A stretch of DNA of 64,000 bases from an uncultured Spartobacteria bacterium (lineage in GTDB: Bacteria > Verrucomicrobiota > Verrucomicrobiia > Chthoniobacterales > Terrimicrobiaceae): assembly GCA_937960895.1 (NCBI GenBank), contig CALCJD010000095.1, positions 37,897 to 101,896 on the forward strand, written 5' to 3'. Positions 1 through 9,936 of the stretch are shown one piece after another. Both the position numbers and the translations under genes were made by a program. How positions within the stretch are numbered: position 1 is the first letter of the stretch; every line of letters begins with the position of its first letter. A model generated the notes under the pieces. The model was not told the DNA's origin and did no database searches. It saw nothing but the letters and a program-made list of their open reading frames with translations.

Positions 1-559
1 CGTCATACCGGTCCCAGACCATCGACTGAAGACAGATGGTTTGCATGATCCTCGCGGTTCTCCTTTCCGTCCGATTCCCCTCGTCCCACAACACGCCAAG
101 CACGCCGTTCTCGGAGGCATCCACCCAATGGTGCGCCCGGAGCCGACGGGATCCCGCCTTGGTCGCCACGGTGAGGGAGTGGATGCCGCCGGACACGGCA
201 CAAAGGGCCGCGGGCATCGCATAAAACAACACCCGAAAGGGCGATTTCCCGGTCGCGATCTCCCAGGCGGCGTGGACCTCGGTGGCGGCAATGTCCAGAA
301 AGGCGTCATTCTTCACGGGCAGGGATTGCCGCCACTGCCGCCAGGCGGGATGCCCGTCCCCGCCCGCCAATACACACTGCAGCGCCTGGGTCGATTCCCA
401 AAGCAACTGGCCGCTCGGCTCCAGCAACAATACCGACCGACCGACCGCGGCCAATTCCCGGGCCGCCGCCCAGCCGATGTAACCGCCTCCCACGACAATC
501 ACATCAAACACGGAATCGAAGACGGAAACATAAGGGGTGCCGGATGACAGGGGCTGCAT
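1..559 (-). CDS. FAD-dependent oxidoreductase, N-terminal part (cut by window edge)
   Basis: An open frame runs on the minus strand from ATG at 559 to the window edge (about 186 codons, no stop), so the C-terminus is missing. Residues 19-27 read DVIVVGGGY, followed by IGWAAARELA and VLLLEP. This is the Rossmann beta-alpha-beta fold that binds the ADP part of FAD, with a GGGYIG form of the Gly-rich loop. A later WVDASENGVLG stretch resembles the second FAD-contact region of the FAD_oxidored family. The substrate cannot be told. It lies downstream of a LacI regulator in the same orientation and carries the same operator-like palindrome 46-61 bp before its start, so control by that regulator is plausible. 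The family call is fairly secure; the role is unknown. Confidence 0.75.
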   Translation of the reverse strand, partial: MQPLSSGTPYVSVFDSVFDVIVVGGGYIGWAAARELAAVGRSVLLLEPSGQLLWESTQALQCVLAGGDGHPAWRQWRQSLPVKNDAFLDIAATEVHAAWEIATGKSPFRVLFYAMPAALCAVSGGIHSLTVATKAGSRRLRAHHWVDASENGVLGVLWDEGNRTERRTARIMQTICLQSMVWDRYD

Positions 560-604
560 AGGGTCCTTATGGCACGGACGTTCCCGGGGATCACGGAAAG
601 CTTC

Positions 605-620
605 ATTCAAACATTCGAAT
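605..620. promoter_or_regulatory. Operator-like palindrome before the FAD oxidoreductase
   Basis: The site reads ATTCAAACATTCGAAT, an imperfect palindrome (ATTC.AA..TT.GAAT). It is 46-61 bp upstream of the oxidoreductase ATG. A one-mismatch copy in inverted orientation lies 51-66 bp upstream of the lacI-type gene at 2009-2024. LacI-family regulators commonly bind such 14-18 bp palindromes near their own genes. Binding is inferred, not shown. Confidence 0.5.
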
Positions 621-809
621 TTTGGCATCCTTCCGGTTCCCCGATTGGAAAGCGATGCCACCTGCACGCTGAATTTCAAACTGACCCGCACCGCATCCGG
701 AGCCACTTTCGCCTGCGGCCTTCCGGAGTTTCCCGGATACGAGGCGACCTTCGATGAAACCGCCGGCGACATACTTTCCCGTTTCGAATCATCGTGATGT
801 ACGGGGCAC

Positions 810-829
810 GAAGCGGCATGGGCCGCTTC
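810..829 (-). terminator. Hairpin just after the LacI-type gene
   Basis: GAAGCGGC and GCCGCTTC form a perfect 8-bp stem with a 4-nt loop, starting 14 nt past the lacI-type stop codon. There is no U-run after it on the minus strand, so a role in termination or 3'-end protection is only suggested by its position. Confidence 0.35.
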
Positions 830-842
830 ATTCTGGAACGGA

Positions 843-1958
843 TCACAATCGGGAGGCGGCAATCCGGGAACGCCCTCCCGCGCGCCGCGGCGATGGGCGC
901 TCCGCCGGCTTGCCGCCGAGAGACGGGGAAACCTCCGGCCCGGCGGGGCGGAGGGTCGGGCCGTCGCGAAAGGCCCCCGTGATCATGGTGGATCGCGGCG
1001 TGTCGGGCACGCCGTACGCCTGTTCGTGAATGAGTGAAACCAGAAAGTTCACCGCGTTGGAGGCCAGGGTTTCCACCTTGGTGTCGAATCCGGCAAACAG
1101 TTCCTCACGGTCCCTTTTAACCACGGACCACGTCGACAGCAGCGAAAAGCCGAGCTGCCCGGGAATCCTCCATCCCCGTTCCACAAGCACGTCATACTCG
1201 GAGGCATAGGAAATGAGCACATCAAGTTTTTCCCGGCGCACCCAGCGCTCGAAGGCGGTTCCCTGCTTCGGGTCCCCGCTGAAAATCGGGATGGGCCGTT
1301 CCGGACCGTTGCGGCTCTGGTCCAGCAAATAGGCGGCATGCAGCATGCCGCGCGTGTTTTCGCTGGCCCTTTGCGGCAGGCTCAACCCAATCCGCCGGTA
1401 CCCCCGTTTTCGCAACTCCTCCAGATGCGCCAGCATGTTCTGGAAATGGTCAAACACCGCCCGGTGAAACCTCGGCTGACTGACGGAAAATCCATAGGCC
1501 ACCGTGATCCACGGGCCCCAGTCTCCGTCCAGTACGGTGTTCGGATTGCGCATGGGGCCGATGAGCACGCCCCGCAGGCCGCTGTTTCGCCAGATCGCTT
1601 GGAGCCGCCCGATGTTCATGCCTTTTTCCCTCAGGTTGAACGGGATCAGACGGTATCCAAGACGTTCCGCCTGCCGGGCGGCACTCCGGTGGACGATGGA
1701 GGCCAGCGACTCCGGCTTCATCTCCTGATCGACAAGATAGGCCAGCCCGCTGTGCACGTCTTTCGGACGGGTCGCGCTCCGGTAGGCGCACAGGGCCCGC
1801 ATCATCGCATCGGGCACATACCCCATCCTCTCGGCCAGTTGCCGGATCCTCTCCCGCGTGGCCGGTCGAAGCCGGGGATCGTTGCGCAGGGCCAGCGACA
1901 CGGTGGAAAAATGCACCCCCGCCTCGGCGGCCACCTGTTTGATGGTGACTCTTGCCAT
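843..1958 (-). CDS. LacI-family transcriptional regulator
   Basis: A 371-residue regulator from ATG at 1958 (MARVTIKQVA); the frame stays open further upstream, but the DNA-binding domain starts here. The first 60 residues are a LacI helix-turn-helix (VTIKQVAAEAGVHFSTVSLA, then LRPATRERIRQLAERMGY). The remainder is a periplasmic-binding-protein-like sensor domain (Peripla_BP_3 type). SVSLALRN-type recognition helices are common in carbohydrate-responsive LacI paralogues. No sugar-utilisation gene is in the window, because its likely target, the FAD oxidoreductase, runs off the edge. The 16-bp palindrome before both genes suggests autoregulation plus control of the oxidoreductase. The ligand is unknown. 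Confidence 0.9.
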   Translation of the reverse strand: MARVTIKQVAAEAGVHFSTVSLALRNDPRLRPATRERIRQLAERMGYVPDAMMRALCAYRSATRPKDVHSGLAYLVDQEMKPESLASIVHRSAARQAERLGYRLIPFNLREKGMNIGRLQAIWRNSGLRGVLIGPMRNPNTVLDGDWGPWITVAYGFSVSQPRFHRAVFDHFQNMLAHLEELRKRGYRRIGLSLPQRASENTRGMLHAAYLLDQSRNGPERPIPIFSGDPKQGTAFERWVRREKLDVLISYASEYDVLVERGWRIPGQLGFSLLSTWSVVKRDREELFAGFDTKVETLASNAVNFLVSLIHEQAYGVPDTPRSTMITGAFRDGPTLRPAGPEVSPSLGGKPAERPSPRRAGGRSRIAASRL

Positions 1959-2008
1959 AAGCCGAAGGGGCATGCTCGAAGGCGCCGGAGTGCCGGTCAA
2001 GGGGAAAG

Positions 2009-2036
2009 ATTCTAATGTTTGAATTCTTAAACGAAT
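2009..2036. promoter_or_regulatory. Operator-like palindromes before the LacI-type gene
   Basis: ATTCTAATGTTTGAAT at 2009-2024 is the inverted one-mismatch copy of the site at 605-620. It overlaps by two bases a second element with ATTC...GAAT ends, ATTCTTAAACGAAT, at 2023-2036. Both are AT-rich islands in a GC-rich region, as expected for an autoregulated promoter/operator. Which protein binds is inferred from position. Confidence 0.5.
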
Positions 2037-2194
2037 GACGCCGACTGCGGTCCCCGCGCCCTTGGGCACAGCCCATGCCCACCGCCTTCACCCTGCTGGA
2101 AGCCCTGGAACACGTCCACTCCCTCCGCGGCCCGCCCCGACATCGAACTGACGAGCGGCCCCGTCCGCACGCGACGGCGCGGGCCGGGAACCCG

Positions 2195-3058
2195 TCAAAC
2201 CATCTCGCAGGCGAGCCGGATGGCGGCGATCATGCTGTCGGGCCGGGCGAGGTTTTTCCCGGCGATTTCGAAGGCCGTGCCGTGGTCGGGGCTGGTGCGG
2301 GGATAGGGCAGTCCGAGGGTGACATTCACCCCCTCGTCAAAGGCATGCAGTTTCAACGGAATGAGCCCCTGGTCGTGGTACATGCAGAGGACCCCGTCAA
2401 ACTCCCCGCCGGCCGCGCGATGAAAGAGGGTGTCCGGAGGATAAGGACCGGAAATACGCGCCCGCGATTTCCAGAGCGCCTGAAGCTCGGTCACGGCCGG
2501 CCCGATGATCTCGATTTCCTCGCGGCCCATTTCGCCCTCCTCCCCGGCGTGCGGATTGAGTCCGGCCACGGCGACACGCGGACACTCCCATTTCCGGCGG
2601 CGGAGGAACTCGACGAGCAGTCCGCCCACGCGGACGATTTCCTTCCGGCTCAGCAGGGCGGGAACATCCTTCAGCGGCACGTGTACGGTGGTCAGGGCCA
2701 CCGTCAGCGCCCCCCCGGTGAGACACATGGCGAAGTTTTGCGTGCCGGTGCGATCGGCAAAAAACTCGGTCTGTCCGGGAAACCGGAACCCCACCTCATA
2801 CATGGATTTTTTCGAGATGGGACCGGTGACCACGGCCTGGATTTCCCCGCGCTTCGCCAGGCGCACGGCTTCCTCCAGGGTTTCGAAGGCATGCCGGGCG
2901 GACTCGCGGGTGGGATGTCCGGGTTGAAACCGGTCGGTTTCGCCCAGAACGCGGTAGCCGAACCCCTCGGGCAGGCGTCCGGAGACGAGGGCGCCGCGAA
3001 TGACCTCCGGGCCGATGCCGGCCGGGTCGCCGCAGGTGAGGCCGATGACGGGTTTCAT
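2195..3058 (-). CDS. pdxA: 4-hydroxythreonine-4-phosphate dehydrogenase
   Basis: PdxA oxidises 4-phosphohydroxy-L-threonine in the DXP-dependent route to pyridoxal 5'-phosphate. Family marks are GDPAGIGPE (residues 10-18), VVTGPISK (77-83), the Zn-ligand His positions H126 (HVPLKD), H228 (MYHDQG) and H259 (SPDHGT), and GLNPHAGE. At 287 residues it is on the short side for the family (often near 330), but all metal and substrate motifs are present. It follows the surA-like gene by 46 nt on the same strand, an association also seen in Proteobacteria (surA-pdxA). Start at ATG 3058. Confidence 0.93.
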   Translation of the reverse strand: MKPVIGLTCGDPAGIGPEVIRGALVSGRLPEGFGYRVLGETDRFQPGHPTRESARHAFETLEEAVRLAKRGEIQAVVTGPISKKSMYEVGFRFPGQTEFFADRTGTQNFAMCLTGGALTVALTTVHVPLKDVPALLSRKEIVRVGGLLVEFLRRRKWECPRVAVAGLNPHAGEEGEMGREEIEIIGPAVTELQALWKSRARISGPYPPDTLFHRAAGGEFDGVLCMYHDQGLIPLKLHAFDEGVNVTLGLPYPRTSPDHGTAFEIAGKNLARPDSMIAAIRLACEMV

Positions 3059-3104
3059 TTCGTGCGCGGAGGCGACGGCGGCGCGGCGCGGCGTCGCCGG
3101 AAGC

Positions 3105-4085
3105 TTACGACAGGATCTTGATGTAGGCCTTCTGGCGCAGGCTGTCGAGCCAGCGGTCCTGCGCCTTCCGGCGCTCCTGCTGGGTGAGGTTGCGCTCGAT
3201 TTCCTCGCGGACTTCGCTGATGGGCTTGACGGTGGCGTTTTTCTTCGCCTCGACCATCATGATGTAATAGGAATCGCCGATCTGGACGACCGGGCTGATC
3301 TCCCCGGGCCGCAGGGAAAAGGCCACCTTGGTGATTTCCTCGTTGAGCATGTCGCGCTCGACCCACCCCCAGTCGCCGCCGACGTCGCGGGTGTCGTCCT
3401 CGGAATACATCCGGGCGATGCTTTCAAAATCGCTGCCCTGGACGATCTTTTCGCGGATTTCCCGGGCCAGCTCCTTCTTGCTGCCGACGGCGGGAATGTC
3501 CCCGCTGTTGCCTTCGCGGATGATGATCATGCGCAGGCGAACCTGCTCGGGCGTGGCAAACTTGGCCTTGTTCTTGTTGTAATAATTCTGAATCTGGGTC
3601 GGCGAGATGACGAAGTTGTCGCTCATCTTCGACTGGCGCATCGCCTGCACGATGATCTTTTCCTTCTCGATCTCCTTGAAGCGCGTGAGGGTGTAACCTT
3701 GGGCCTGGAGGGTGCGGACGAAGGCGGAACGGTCGCCGCCGAATTCCTCGCGAATGATGCTCTGCACCCGGTCATCCACGACGTAATCGGGAATGTTGGC
3801 GCCCTTTTCCTGCATTTTGCGGAATTCCTGCAGGATGAGCTGGCGGTCGATGAGATCCTTGAGCGCGGAGAGGCGCATTTCCTTCAGTTTTTCCTGAAGT
3901 TCGGCCCCCCGGTACATCTGACGCAGGGCCTGCTCCCGGCTGCCCACGAGGTCGCGCACCTGGGAGATCGTGATGACGTCGTTGTTCACGATGGCGGCGA
4001 TGCCGTCGATCACCTCGGCCCTTTGAGCATGAACGCCGCCGACCAAAGCCAGCAAAAGGATGGTGAAAACTGCGAGGCGTTTCAT
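3105..4085 (-). CDS. SurA-like periplasmic peptidyl-prolyl isomerase
   Basis: A 326-residue exported protein. Residues 1-20 form a signal peptide ending VHA|Q. A SurA N-terminal chaperone region follows (GIAAIVNNDVITISQV...), then one parvulin rotamase domain (about 170-280; EQVRLRMIII, VGGDWGWVERD, LRPGEISPVVQ). Such proteins help outer-membrane proteins fold in the periplasm. E. coli SurA has two parvulin domains in 428 residues; this one has one. Its ATG overlaps the mfd stop in an ATGA junction (4082-4085), so mfd, surA-like and pdxA are probably cotranscribed. Confidence 0.85.
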   Translation of the reverse strand: MKRLAVFTILLLALVGGVHAQRAEVIDGIAAIVNNDVITISQVRDLVGSREQALRQMYRGAELQEKLKEMRLSALKDLIDRQLILQEFRKMQEKGANIPDYVVDDRVQSIIREEFGGDRSAFVRTLQAQGYTLTRFKEIEKEKIIVQAMRQSKMSDNFVISPTQIQNYYNKNKAKFATPEQVRLRMIIIREGNSGDIPAVGSKKELAREIREKIVQGSDFESIARMYSEDDTRDVGGDWGWVERDMLNEEITKVAFSLRPGEISPVVQIGDSYYIMMVEAKKNATVKPISEVREEIERNLTQQERRKAQDRWLDSLRQKAYIKILS

Positions 4086-7000
4086 GGAACAGGTATCGAA
4101 TCGAGATGGGTCAGAATCTCGCGCAACCTAGAATCCGGGTCCGGCGAGGTCAAGCGGGGAAACCTGCCCCCCGGCTGGAGGAGTTCGCGGCGTTGCGTGA
4201 GCATGATCCGGCCGTCCCGGGACTCGACCATGGTAATGCGGCGGCGGGCCGCCTCCAGGCGGATGAGGGCGCAAATCAGGGCATTTTCGGCGGGAACGGG
4301 CAGCGGACCGAACCGGTCCCGCCACTCGGCCCGGAGGGCGTCGATGGCGGCGCGATCCGGCGCCTCGGCCAGGCGACGGTAGCAGGCGATGCGGGTCTGC
4401 GGGTCGAAGATGTAGGCCGTGGGCAGAAACGCGCCGGCCCTTTCCCCGGGTTCCCTCCGCCACTGGGTCTCGTCCGTGGTGAGAAAGTCGAGGCGCAGGC
4501 CGGCCGGCACGCGCGGCCCCTGTCGCACCCCCTTGAGGGTGTCGACGGCATGCTTGAGCAGCTTGCAATAGAGGTCGAAGCCGACGGCGATGATATGACC
4601 GCTCTGGGCCGTGCCGAGAAGGTTGCCCGCGCCGCGGATTTCCAGGTCGCGCATGGCGATTTTGAATCCCGATCCGAGGTCCGAATACTGCTTGATGGCG
4701 GAAACGCGCTTGCGGGCCGCCCCCGCCATCAGATCGCGGGGCAGCATGAGATAGGCATGGGCCTTGACCTGGGACCGGCCCACCCGTCCGCGCAGCTGAT
4801 ACAGGTCGGCGAGTCCAAACAAATCGGCGCGGTCAATGATGATGGTGTTGGCGTTCGGGATGTCGAGGCCGCTTTCAATGATGGTCGTGGACACCAGCAC
4901 GTCCGCCTCGCCGGAGACGAAGGTCCGCATGACGGCCTCGAGTTCGCTTTCACTCATCTGGCCGTGGCCATAAACGACCCGCGCGCCCGGACAGAGCTCC
5001 CGGATGCGGGCCGCCACCCCTTCGATGGTGCTCACGCGGTTGTGCAGAAAATACACCTGTCCGCCGCGGGCCAGTTCGCGCTGGATGGCGTCGCGGAAAA
5101 TGCGTTCGTCGTAGGCGCAGACAATCGTTTCGACGGGCTGGCGGTTGGCCGGCGGGGTTTCGATCACCGACATGTCGCGGGCGCCCATCAGGGCCATGTA
5201 AAGGGTGCGCGGGATGGGCGTGGCCGAGAGCGTCAGGACATCGACCTGGCGGAAACGCTCCTTGAGCATTTCCTTGTGTTTCACGCCGAAGCGCTGTTCC
5301 TCGTCAATGACGACCAGGCCGAGGTTTTTGAAGGCCACATCCGGGGAAACCAGCCGGTGGGTGCCGACCACCACGTCGACCTCGCCGGTGACCAGTCCCT
5401 TGAGCACCTTTTGCTGCTCGGCGGCGGTGCGGTAGCGGCTGAGCAATTCCACCCGCACCGGATAGTCGCTCATGCGCTCGCGCAGGGTCTGGTAATGCTG
5501 TTGGGCGAGCACCGTGGTCGGGGCGAGAAGGACGGCCTGCCGGCTGCCCATCACGGCCTTGAAAATGGCGCGGATGGCGACCTCGGTTTTTCCAAACCCC
5601 ACGTCGCCGCAGATGAGGCGGTCCATGGGACGCTCCGACTCCATGTCGGCCTTGGTTTCGGCAATGGCCCGGAGCTGATCCTGGGTCTCCTCGTAGGGAA
5701 AGGCGTCCTCGAATTCCTGCTGCCAGCGCGTGTCGGGCGCAAAGGCGTGGCCGGGGATGGTGTCGCGTTCGGCCTGCAAACGGAGCATGCGGGCGGCGTA
5801 GTCGAAGATCGACTGCTGGGCCTTTTTCTTCGCGCGCTGCCAGCGTCCGTCGTTGAGATCGGAAAGCTCGGGGTGTTTTTTTCCCAGGCCGACGTAACGG
5901 GCCACCTGCCAGGCCTGGTCGAGCGGCACGTAGAGGCGGGCGTCATTGGCGTATTCCAGCGCAAGCACCTCGCCCTCGTCGGTGCCGGGCGGTTTTTGCA
6001 GGCCGAGAAAACGTCCCACGCCGTGCTCGAGATGCACGACGTAGTCGCCGGGCTCGAACTCCGTGAAGTCCACCGCGGCCCGTCCGGAAAGGACGCGTTC
6101 GCGGCGGAGGGCCAGGCGGCGGGACCGCATGACCGCCGAACGTCCAAACAACTCGGCGTCCGACAACACCGCCAGCTTCGCGGCCGGAAACACGAAGCCG
6201 CGCGCCACCGGGAGCTTGAGAAACTCCAGCGCCGAAACCTCGCATTCATGTTCCTCCGCGAGTTCGCGAAAGCGCTCGATCTCGCCCTCGCTGGCGGCGG
6301 CGATGACCACCGACCAGTTGTCCGCGCGCCACCGGTCGAGCTGACGGAAAAAGCGGTCGCGCCGCACGGCGTCGAGCACGAGGTCGCCGGCGCCGAAGTC
6401 CGCGAAGGGCTGCGGAAAAAACTCCGCCCCGGGATCGTCGCCGCCCTCGGCGAGCCGGATGGACGGCGAACGGCGGGTTATCGCGTCGTCCGGTTCGTCG
6501 GCGGGGCCAACGGAAATGACCCAATCCTCCCGGCGCCGGTATTTGGCCAGCGGGGCCAGGCGTTGATCGATGCGGCCGGCGAGGATTTCCACCTCCGTGC
6601 GCTCCCCGGTGGAGATCTGGGTGTGCAGGTCGAAGACCCGGATGGAATCCACCGTCTCGTCGTCGAGTTCGATGCGGTAGGGCTGGGGGGCCTGCCAGGA
6701 AAAGACGTCGAAGATGCCGCCGCGGATGGCAAACTGTCCGCGGGTGGCCACCTGTCCGGCGCGTTCGTATCCGTTGGCGGTCAGGGTTTCCACCGCGCTT
6801 TCGAGGGCGAGCGTGTCCCCCTTCGCGACGCGCAGGAGGGCGCCGGCCAGGGCCTCGGAGGCCGGAACCTCCTGGTCCCATTGCGCCCGGTGAATGACCA
6901 GCGGACCGCAGAATTCCCTTCCCCCCAGCGCGCGGAGAATCTCCAGGCGCTCGGCGGCGGTTTCGGGATCCGGCAGGGCCTCGCCCGCCACGGGCAGGTC

Positions 7001-7249
7001 CATCTCGGAAAAGATCCGCGTCCCCGTGCACCAGGCGGCCAGTTCGGCGGCGAAGTTTTCCTGGGCGCGCACGTCGGGGCATTCCACCCAAAAGCGGCGG
7101 CCCGGATGCGCGCGGACGATCAGCGCGGCGAGAAAGGGCTGCGCCGCCTCCGCCACCGCGCCAAAGGCGCGTGGTTTTTCGAGGCGTCCCTCCAGTGCGC
7201 GGGCCACCCGTGCAAAAAGCGTCTCACTGTCGAAGGACTTCTTCACCAT
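4082..7249 (-). CDS. mfd: Transcription-repair coupling factor
   Basis: Mfd removes RNA polymerase stalled at DNA lesions and recruits UvrA. Order seen: a UvrB-like N-terminal region, an RNAP-interaction (CarD-like) domain ([14 protein letters not shown], near residue 400), SF2 helicase motifs with Walker A GDVGFGKT (548-555 from this start) and DEEQ (649-652), [17 protein letters not shown], and the C-terminal TRCF domain. The chosen start, ATG 7249 ([10 protein letters not shown]), gives 1055 residues against 1148 in E. coli; an in-frame upstream start at 7294 would add 15 unconserved residues inside the preceding gene. It overlaps that gene by 26 nt. Confidence 0.95.
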   Translation of the reverse strand: MVKKSFDSETLFARVARALEGRLEKPRAFGAVAEAAQPFLAALIVRAHPGRRFWVECPDVRAQENFAAELAAWCTGTRIFSEMDLPVAGEALPDPETAAERLEILRALGGREFCGPLVIHRAQWDQEVPASEALAGALLRVAKGDTLALESAVETLTANGYERAGQVATRGQFAIRGGIFDVFSWQAPQPYRIELDDETVDSIRVFDLHTQISTGERTEVEILAGRIDQRLAPLAKYRRREDWVISVGPADEPDDAITRRSPSIRLAEGGDDPGAEFFPQPFADFGAGDLVLDAVRRDRFFRQLDRWRADNWSVVIAAASEGEIERFRELAEEHECEVSALEFLKLPVARGFVFPAAKLAVLSDAELFGRSAVMRSRRLALRRERVLSGRAAVDFTEFEPGDYVVHLEHGVGRFLGLQKPPGTDEGEVLALEYANDARLYVPLDQAWQVARYVGLGKKHPELSDLNDGRWQRAKKKAQQSIFDYAARMLRLQAERDTIPGHAFAPDTRWQQEFEDAFPYEETQDQLRAIAETKADMESERPMDRLICGDVGFGKTEVAIRAIFKAVMGSRQAVLLAPTTVLAQQHYQTLRERMSDYPVRVELLSRYRTAAEQQKVLKGLVTGEVDVVVGTHRLVSPDVAFKNLGLVVIDEEQRFGVKHKEMLKERFRQVDVLTLSATPIPRTLYMALMGARDMSVIETPPANRQPVETIVCAYDERIFRDAIQRELARGGQVYFLHNRVSTIEGVAARIRELCPGARVVYGHGQMSESELEAVMRTFVSGEADVLVSTTIIESGLDIPNANTIIIDRADLFGLADLYQLRGRVGRSQVKAHAYLMLPRDLMAGAARKRVSAIKQYSDLGSGFKIAMRDLEIRGAGNLLGTAQSGHIIAVGFDLYCKLLKHAVDTLKGVRQGPRVPAGLRLDFLTTDETQWRREPGERAGAFLPTAYIFDPQTRIACYRRLAEAPDRAAIDALRAEWRDRFGPLPVPAENALICALIRLEAARRRITMVESRDGRIMLTQRRELLQPGGRFPRLTSPDPDSRLREILTHLDSIPVP

Positions 7250-8006
7250 AGGAAGCGGCGAGACGCTCTCCCGTGGCGCGCGAGGGCAGCGCACGCCCTT
7301 CGATTTCAGCCACCGGGACGACGCCCAGGCGACTGTTGGTCAGGAAGCATTCCTCCGCCGTCTCCAGATCCTCCACCATCAGCGGGATTTCTTCAACTGC
7401 CGTGCGGCGTTTCACCCAGGCGCGCACCACGCCGTCGCGCGCGCCCTCCGCCGTCGGGGGAGTGAGGACGCGGCCGTCCCGCACGACAAAGAGGTTGGCC
7501 ATGGACGCGGACATCACCCCGCCGTGCGGATTGCTCACCACCGCCTCGTCGAATCCCGCCCGGCGCGCCTCGGCGAACGCCTGCACCTGCGGCCAGTAGC
7601 AGCCGGTTTTCCAGCCGCCCAGCACGGGGGCCACGGGCGCCCGGAAAAGGGTCAGACGGCGACCGCGGACACGATCCGCCCGGGAGGGAAATTCCGCCTC
7701 GTCAAACAGGGCAAACACCCGCGGGGCCGACGCCGGCGCGGACGGCGCCCCGTCGCCGGCGGTCACATAAATGCGCAACAGGCCGTTTTTTTCCGGAGGA
7801 CGCGGAAAGGCCGGGATCTCCGGCACGGCAAACCCCGCGGCGGCTCCCGCCCGATGCAGGCGGACGAGGTGTTCGTCCCAAAACAACAACCGTCCTTCGA
7901 AAACGGCGATGGTTTCAAAGACGCTCATGCCGTAACGGAAGCCGCGATCCGTCACCGGCACGGCGGCGCCTTCCGCGAAGGCTCCGTCCCGGAGGGTCCA
8001 GATCAC
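7224..8006 (-). CDS. Class IV PLP enzyme, probable aminodeoxychorismate lyase
   Basis: A 260-residue fold-type IV PLP enzyme (branched-chain aminotransferase / D-amino acid aminotransferase / PabC family). Visible marks are TDRGFRYGMSVFETI near the N-terminus, the lysine in GGWKTGCYW expected to hold PLP, and FLTNSRLGVVPV near the C-terminus, which resembles PabC (4-amino-4-deoxychorismate lyase, folate synthesis). The GTG start at 8006 makes a GTGA overlap with the upstream regulator gene; the open frame further upstream lies inside that gene and is not credible. PabC versus a small aminotransferase cannot be settled by eye. Confidence 0.8.
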   Translation of the reverse strand: MIWTLRDGAFAEGAAVPVTDRGFRYGMSVFETIAVFEGRLLFWDEHLVRLHRAGAAAGFAVPEIPAFPRPPEKNGLLRIYVTAGDGAPSAPASAPRVFALFDEAEFPSRADRVRGRRLTLFRAPVAPVLGGWKTGCYWPQVQAFAEARRAGFDEAVVSNPHGGVMSASMANLFVVRDGRVLTPPTAEGARDGVVRAWVKRRTAVEEIPLMVEDLETAEECFLTNSRLGVVPVAEIEGRALPSRATGERLAASYGEEVLRQ

Positions 8007-9430
8007 TCGTCGTCCGCGCCGCCCAGGGCGCCATTGCGTTCGAGACGCTTGCGCAGCGTGGCGCGGGTGATGCCCAGCAGCTTGGCGGCGCGCACCTGAT
8101 TGTTGCCGGTCTTTTCCATGGCCCGCAGGGTGAACTCCCGCTCGAGCCAAGGCAGAAGCTGGATGTTGGGATCGGCCGCCGCGGCGGCGAAGAGCACCTC
8201 AACCGCCTTCTCCGCGGTGTCGGGCACGGGAGCGCCGGTTGGCTGCTCGGGCGCGAGCGAAACCTGCCCCAGCGGAATGTCCTTGGGCAGCAGCACGTCG
8301 GCCGTGGCCAGCACGGACGCGCGCTGGATGGTGTTTTCCAGTTCGCGCACGTTGCCCGGCCAGGGATAGGCCTCGAGCACGCGGGCGGCCTCCTCGGAGA
8401 GTTTGAGGAGCGGACGGTGTTTGGCGTGGGCGATCTTCTGCAGGAAATACTCCGCCAGCAGCCGGATGTCATCCACGCGCGAGCGAAGCGGCGGCAGGTG
8501 GATGCGCACCACGTTGAGCCGGTAAAACAGGTCCTCGCGGAAGGTCTTTTTGGCGACCTCCTCCTCGAGATGCTTGTTGGTGGCGCAGACGATGCGCACG
8601 TTGGTGCGGATGGTCTGGTTGCCGCCCACGCGTGAAAACTCGCCCTCCTGCAGGACGCGCAGGATTTTGCTCTGCACCTGCAGCGGCATCTCGCCGATTT
8701 CATCGAGAAACAGCGTGCCGTTGTCACACTGCTCGAACCGGCCGATGCGCTGGGTGTGTGCGCCGGTGAACGCGCCCTTTTCGTGGCCGAAGAGTTCGCT
8801 TTCGAGGAGATTCTCCGGGATGGCCGCGCAGTTGATGGCGAGGAAGGCCTTGTTGCTGCGGGTGCTGTAATTGTGGATGGCCCGCGCCACGAGCTCCTTG
8901 CCGGAACCGCTTTCGCCCGTGATCATCACCGGGGCGTCGCTGGCGGCCACCCGGCCGATCATCTTGAAGACCTGCTGCATGGCGTCGGATTTGCCGACGA
9001 TCTCGTCCTGGTGCTGCTCGACGGTAAGCACCGGCTTGAAGGTGTTGGCCGCCTTGAGCTCGGCCGCGGCCTTGAGCGCCGAATCGGCCACGATCTTGAG
9101 ATTGAAGGGAAGCTGCTCCTTCCGGACAAAATCGAAGGCCCCCATCTTCATCGCCTCGATCACGTTTTGATTCGTGCCGAAGGCGCTTACGATGATGACC
9201 AGAGCATTGGGGGAGTGTTTCCGAATGCGGGCCAGCAGTTCCAATCCCGAAAACGGATGCAGGTTCATCTCCGCCATGACCAGATCCGGGGCCTCCATCG
9301 AGAAGGTCTTGTAGGCCGCGTCGGCGGTGGTTTCGGTCAGCACGCGCACACCGGCCGTCTCCAACTGGTGGGCGGCCCACTCCAGGAAATCGGTCTCCCG
9401 GTCAACGAGGAGAATGGTTTGTTTCGGCAT
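8003..9430 (-). CDS. NtrC-type sigma-54 response regulator with atypical receiver
   Basis: A 475-residue protein with receiver (1-120), sigma-54-interacting AAA+ domain (about 145-380) and Fis-type helix-turn-helix ([19 protein letters not shown]). Walker A is GESGSGKE (172-179) and the sigma-54 contact loop GAFTGA is at 219-224, so the ATPase looks functional. The receiver is odd: the position of the phospho-acceptor Asp holds Glu54 (LVMAEMNL), and the acidic pair is D10-R11-E12 instead of DD, while Lys104 is kept. No histidine kinase is adjacent. The regulator may be constitutively active or switched without phosphate. It heads the minus-strand chain, overlapping the class IV PLP enzyme gene. 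Confidence 0.93.
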   Translation of the reverse strand: MPKQTILLVDRETDFLEWAAHQLETAGVRVLTETTADAAYKTFSMEAPDLVMAEMNLHPFSGLELLARIRKHSPNALVIIVSAFGTNQNVIEAMKMGAFDFVRKEQLPFNLKIVADSALKAAAELKAANTFKPVLTVEQHQDEIVGKSDAMQQVFKMIGRVAASDAPVMITGESGSGKELVARAIHNYSTRSNKAFLAINCAAIPENLLESELFGHEKGAFTGAHTQRIGRFEQCDNGTLFLDEIGEMPLQVQSKILRVLQEGEFSRVGGNQTIRTNVRIVCATNKHLEEEVAKKTFREDLFYRLNVVRIHLPPLRSRVDDIRLLAEYFLQKIAHAKHRPLLKLSEEAARVLEAYPWPGNVRELENTIQRASVLATADVLLPKDIPLGQVSLAPEQPTGAPVPDTAEKAVEVLFAAAAADPNIQLLPWLEREFTLRAMEKTGNNQVRAAKLLGITRATLRKRLERNGALGGADDE

Positions 9431-9589
9431 CGGTGTCTAAAAATCTACAGTCCACAGCGCACGGGATGCCGCCTTCGAAGTCAAGGGGGATTTCCGGGCA
9501 AAACGATGCATCGGTCGTTTTTTCCGCCGGTTTTCGCTCCAAACCCTGGACGATTGTCATTCCGCCGGTCTGCGGGTAGGGTTCCATTC

Positions 9590-9799
9590 ATGAGCAACCA
9601 TGTTTACAAAAAGATCGAATTGGTCGGCTCGTCCCCCGAGAGCATCGAGGACGCCGTCAAAACCGCCCTGGCGCGCGCCGCAAAAACCATCCGCAACATG
9701 CGCTGGTTCGAGGTCAAGGAGACCCGCGGCCACATTGAGGACGGCAAAGTCGCCCATTGGCAGGTGACGGTTGTGGTGGGATTCACCTTGGAGGAATAA
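9590..9799 (+). CDS. Dodecin family flavin-binding protein
   Basis: A 69-residue protein matching dodecin length and pattern: [15 protein letters not shown], then [11 protein letters not shown] and [10 protein letters not shown]. Dodecins form hollow dodecamers that bind flavins between Trp side chains; the Trp in RWFEV and the Gln in HWQVTV match the flavin-contact positions. The ATG at 9590 was chosen because it starts the conserved beta-strand; the longer open frame upstream is antisense to the regulator. It is probably a single-gene unit, transcribed away from the regulator. Confidence 0.9.
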   Translation: MSNHVYKKIELVGSSPESIEDAVKTALARAAKTIRNMRWFEVKETRGHIEDGKVAHWQVTVVVGFTLEE

Positions 9800-9896
9800 C
9801 CGTCCAAACAGGCCGGCGTTTTCCGGCGCCGCGGAAAATCCGGACGGGAAGGTGCGGCAGGAAGGTCCCGCCCGTGGGCCGATCCCCAACTGGTCC

Positions 9897-9926
9897 TTGA
9901 TTACCGGGTTCCCTTGGATCATAAGT
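9897..9926 (+). promoter_or_regulatory. Candidate sigma-70 promoter for the purine operon
   Basis: TTGATT (9897-9902), an 18-nt spacer, then ATAAGT (9921-9926) lies just before the ATG at 9937. If real, the message would have a very short leader. The match is moderate and unsupported by other data. Confidence 0.3.
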
Positions 9927-9936
9927 AACGTCCGTA

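Noticed and set aside
560..842. Small open frames between the oxidoreductase and LacI-type genes
   Set aside because: No start signal or family pattern on either strand; the interval is explained by an operator and a hairpin.
4106..7465. A 1119-codon open frame on the plus strand opposite mfd
   Set aside because: It is antisense to a clear Mfd protein, has no family motifs, and its Gly/His/Val-rich content is typical of high-GC shadow frames.
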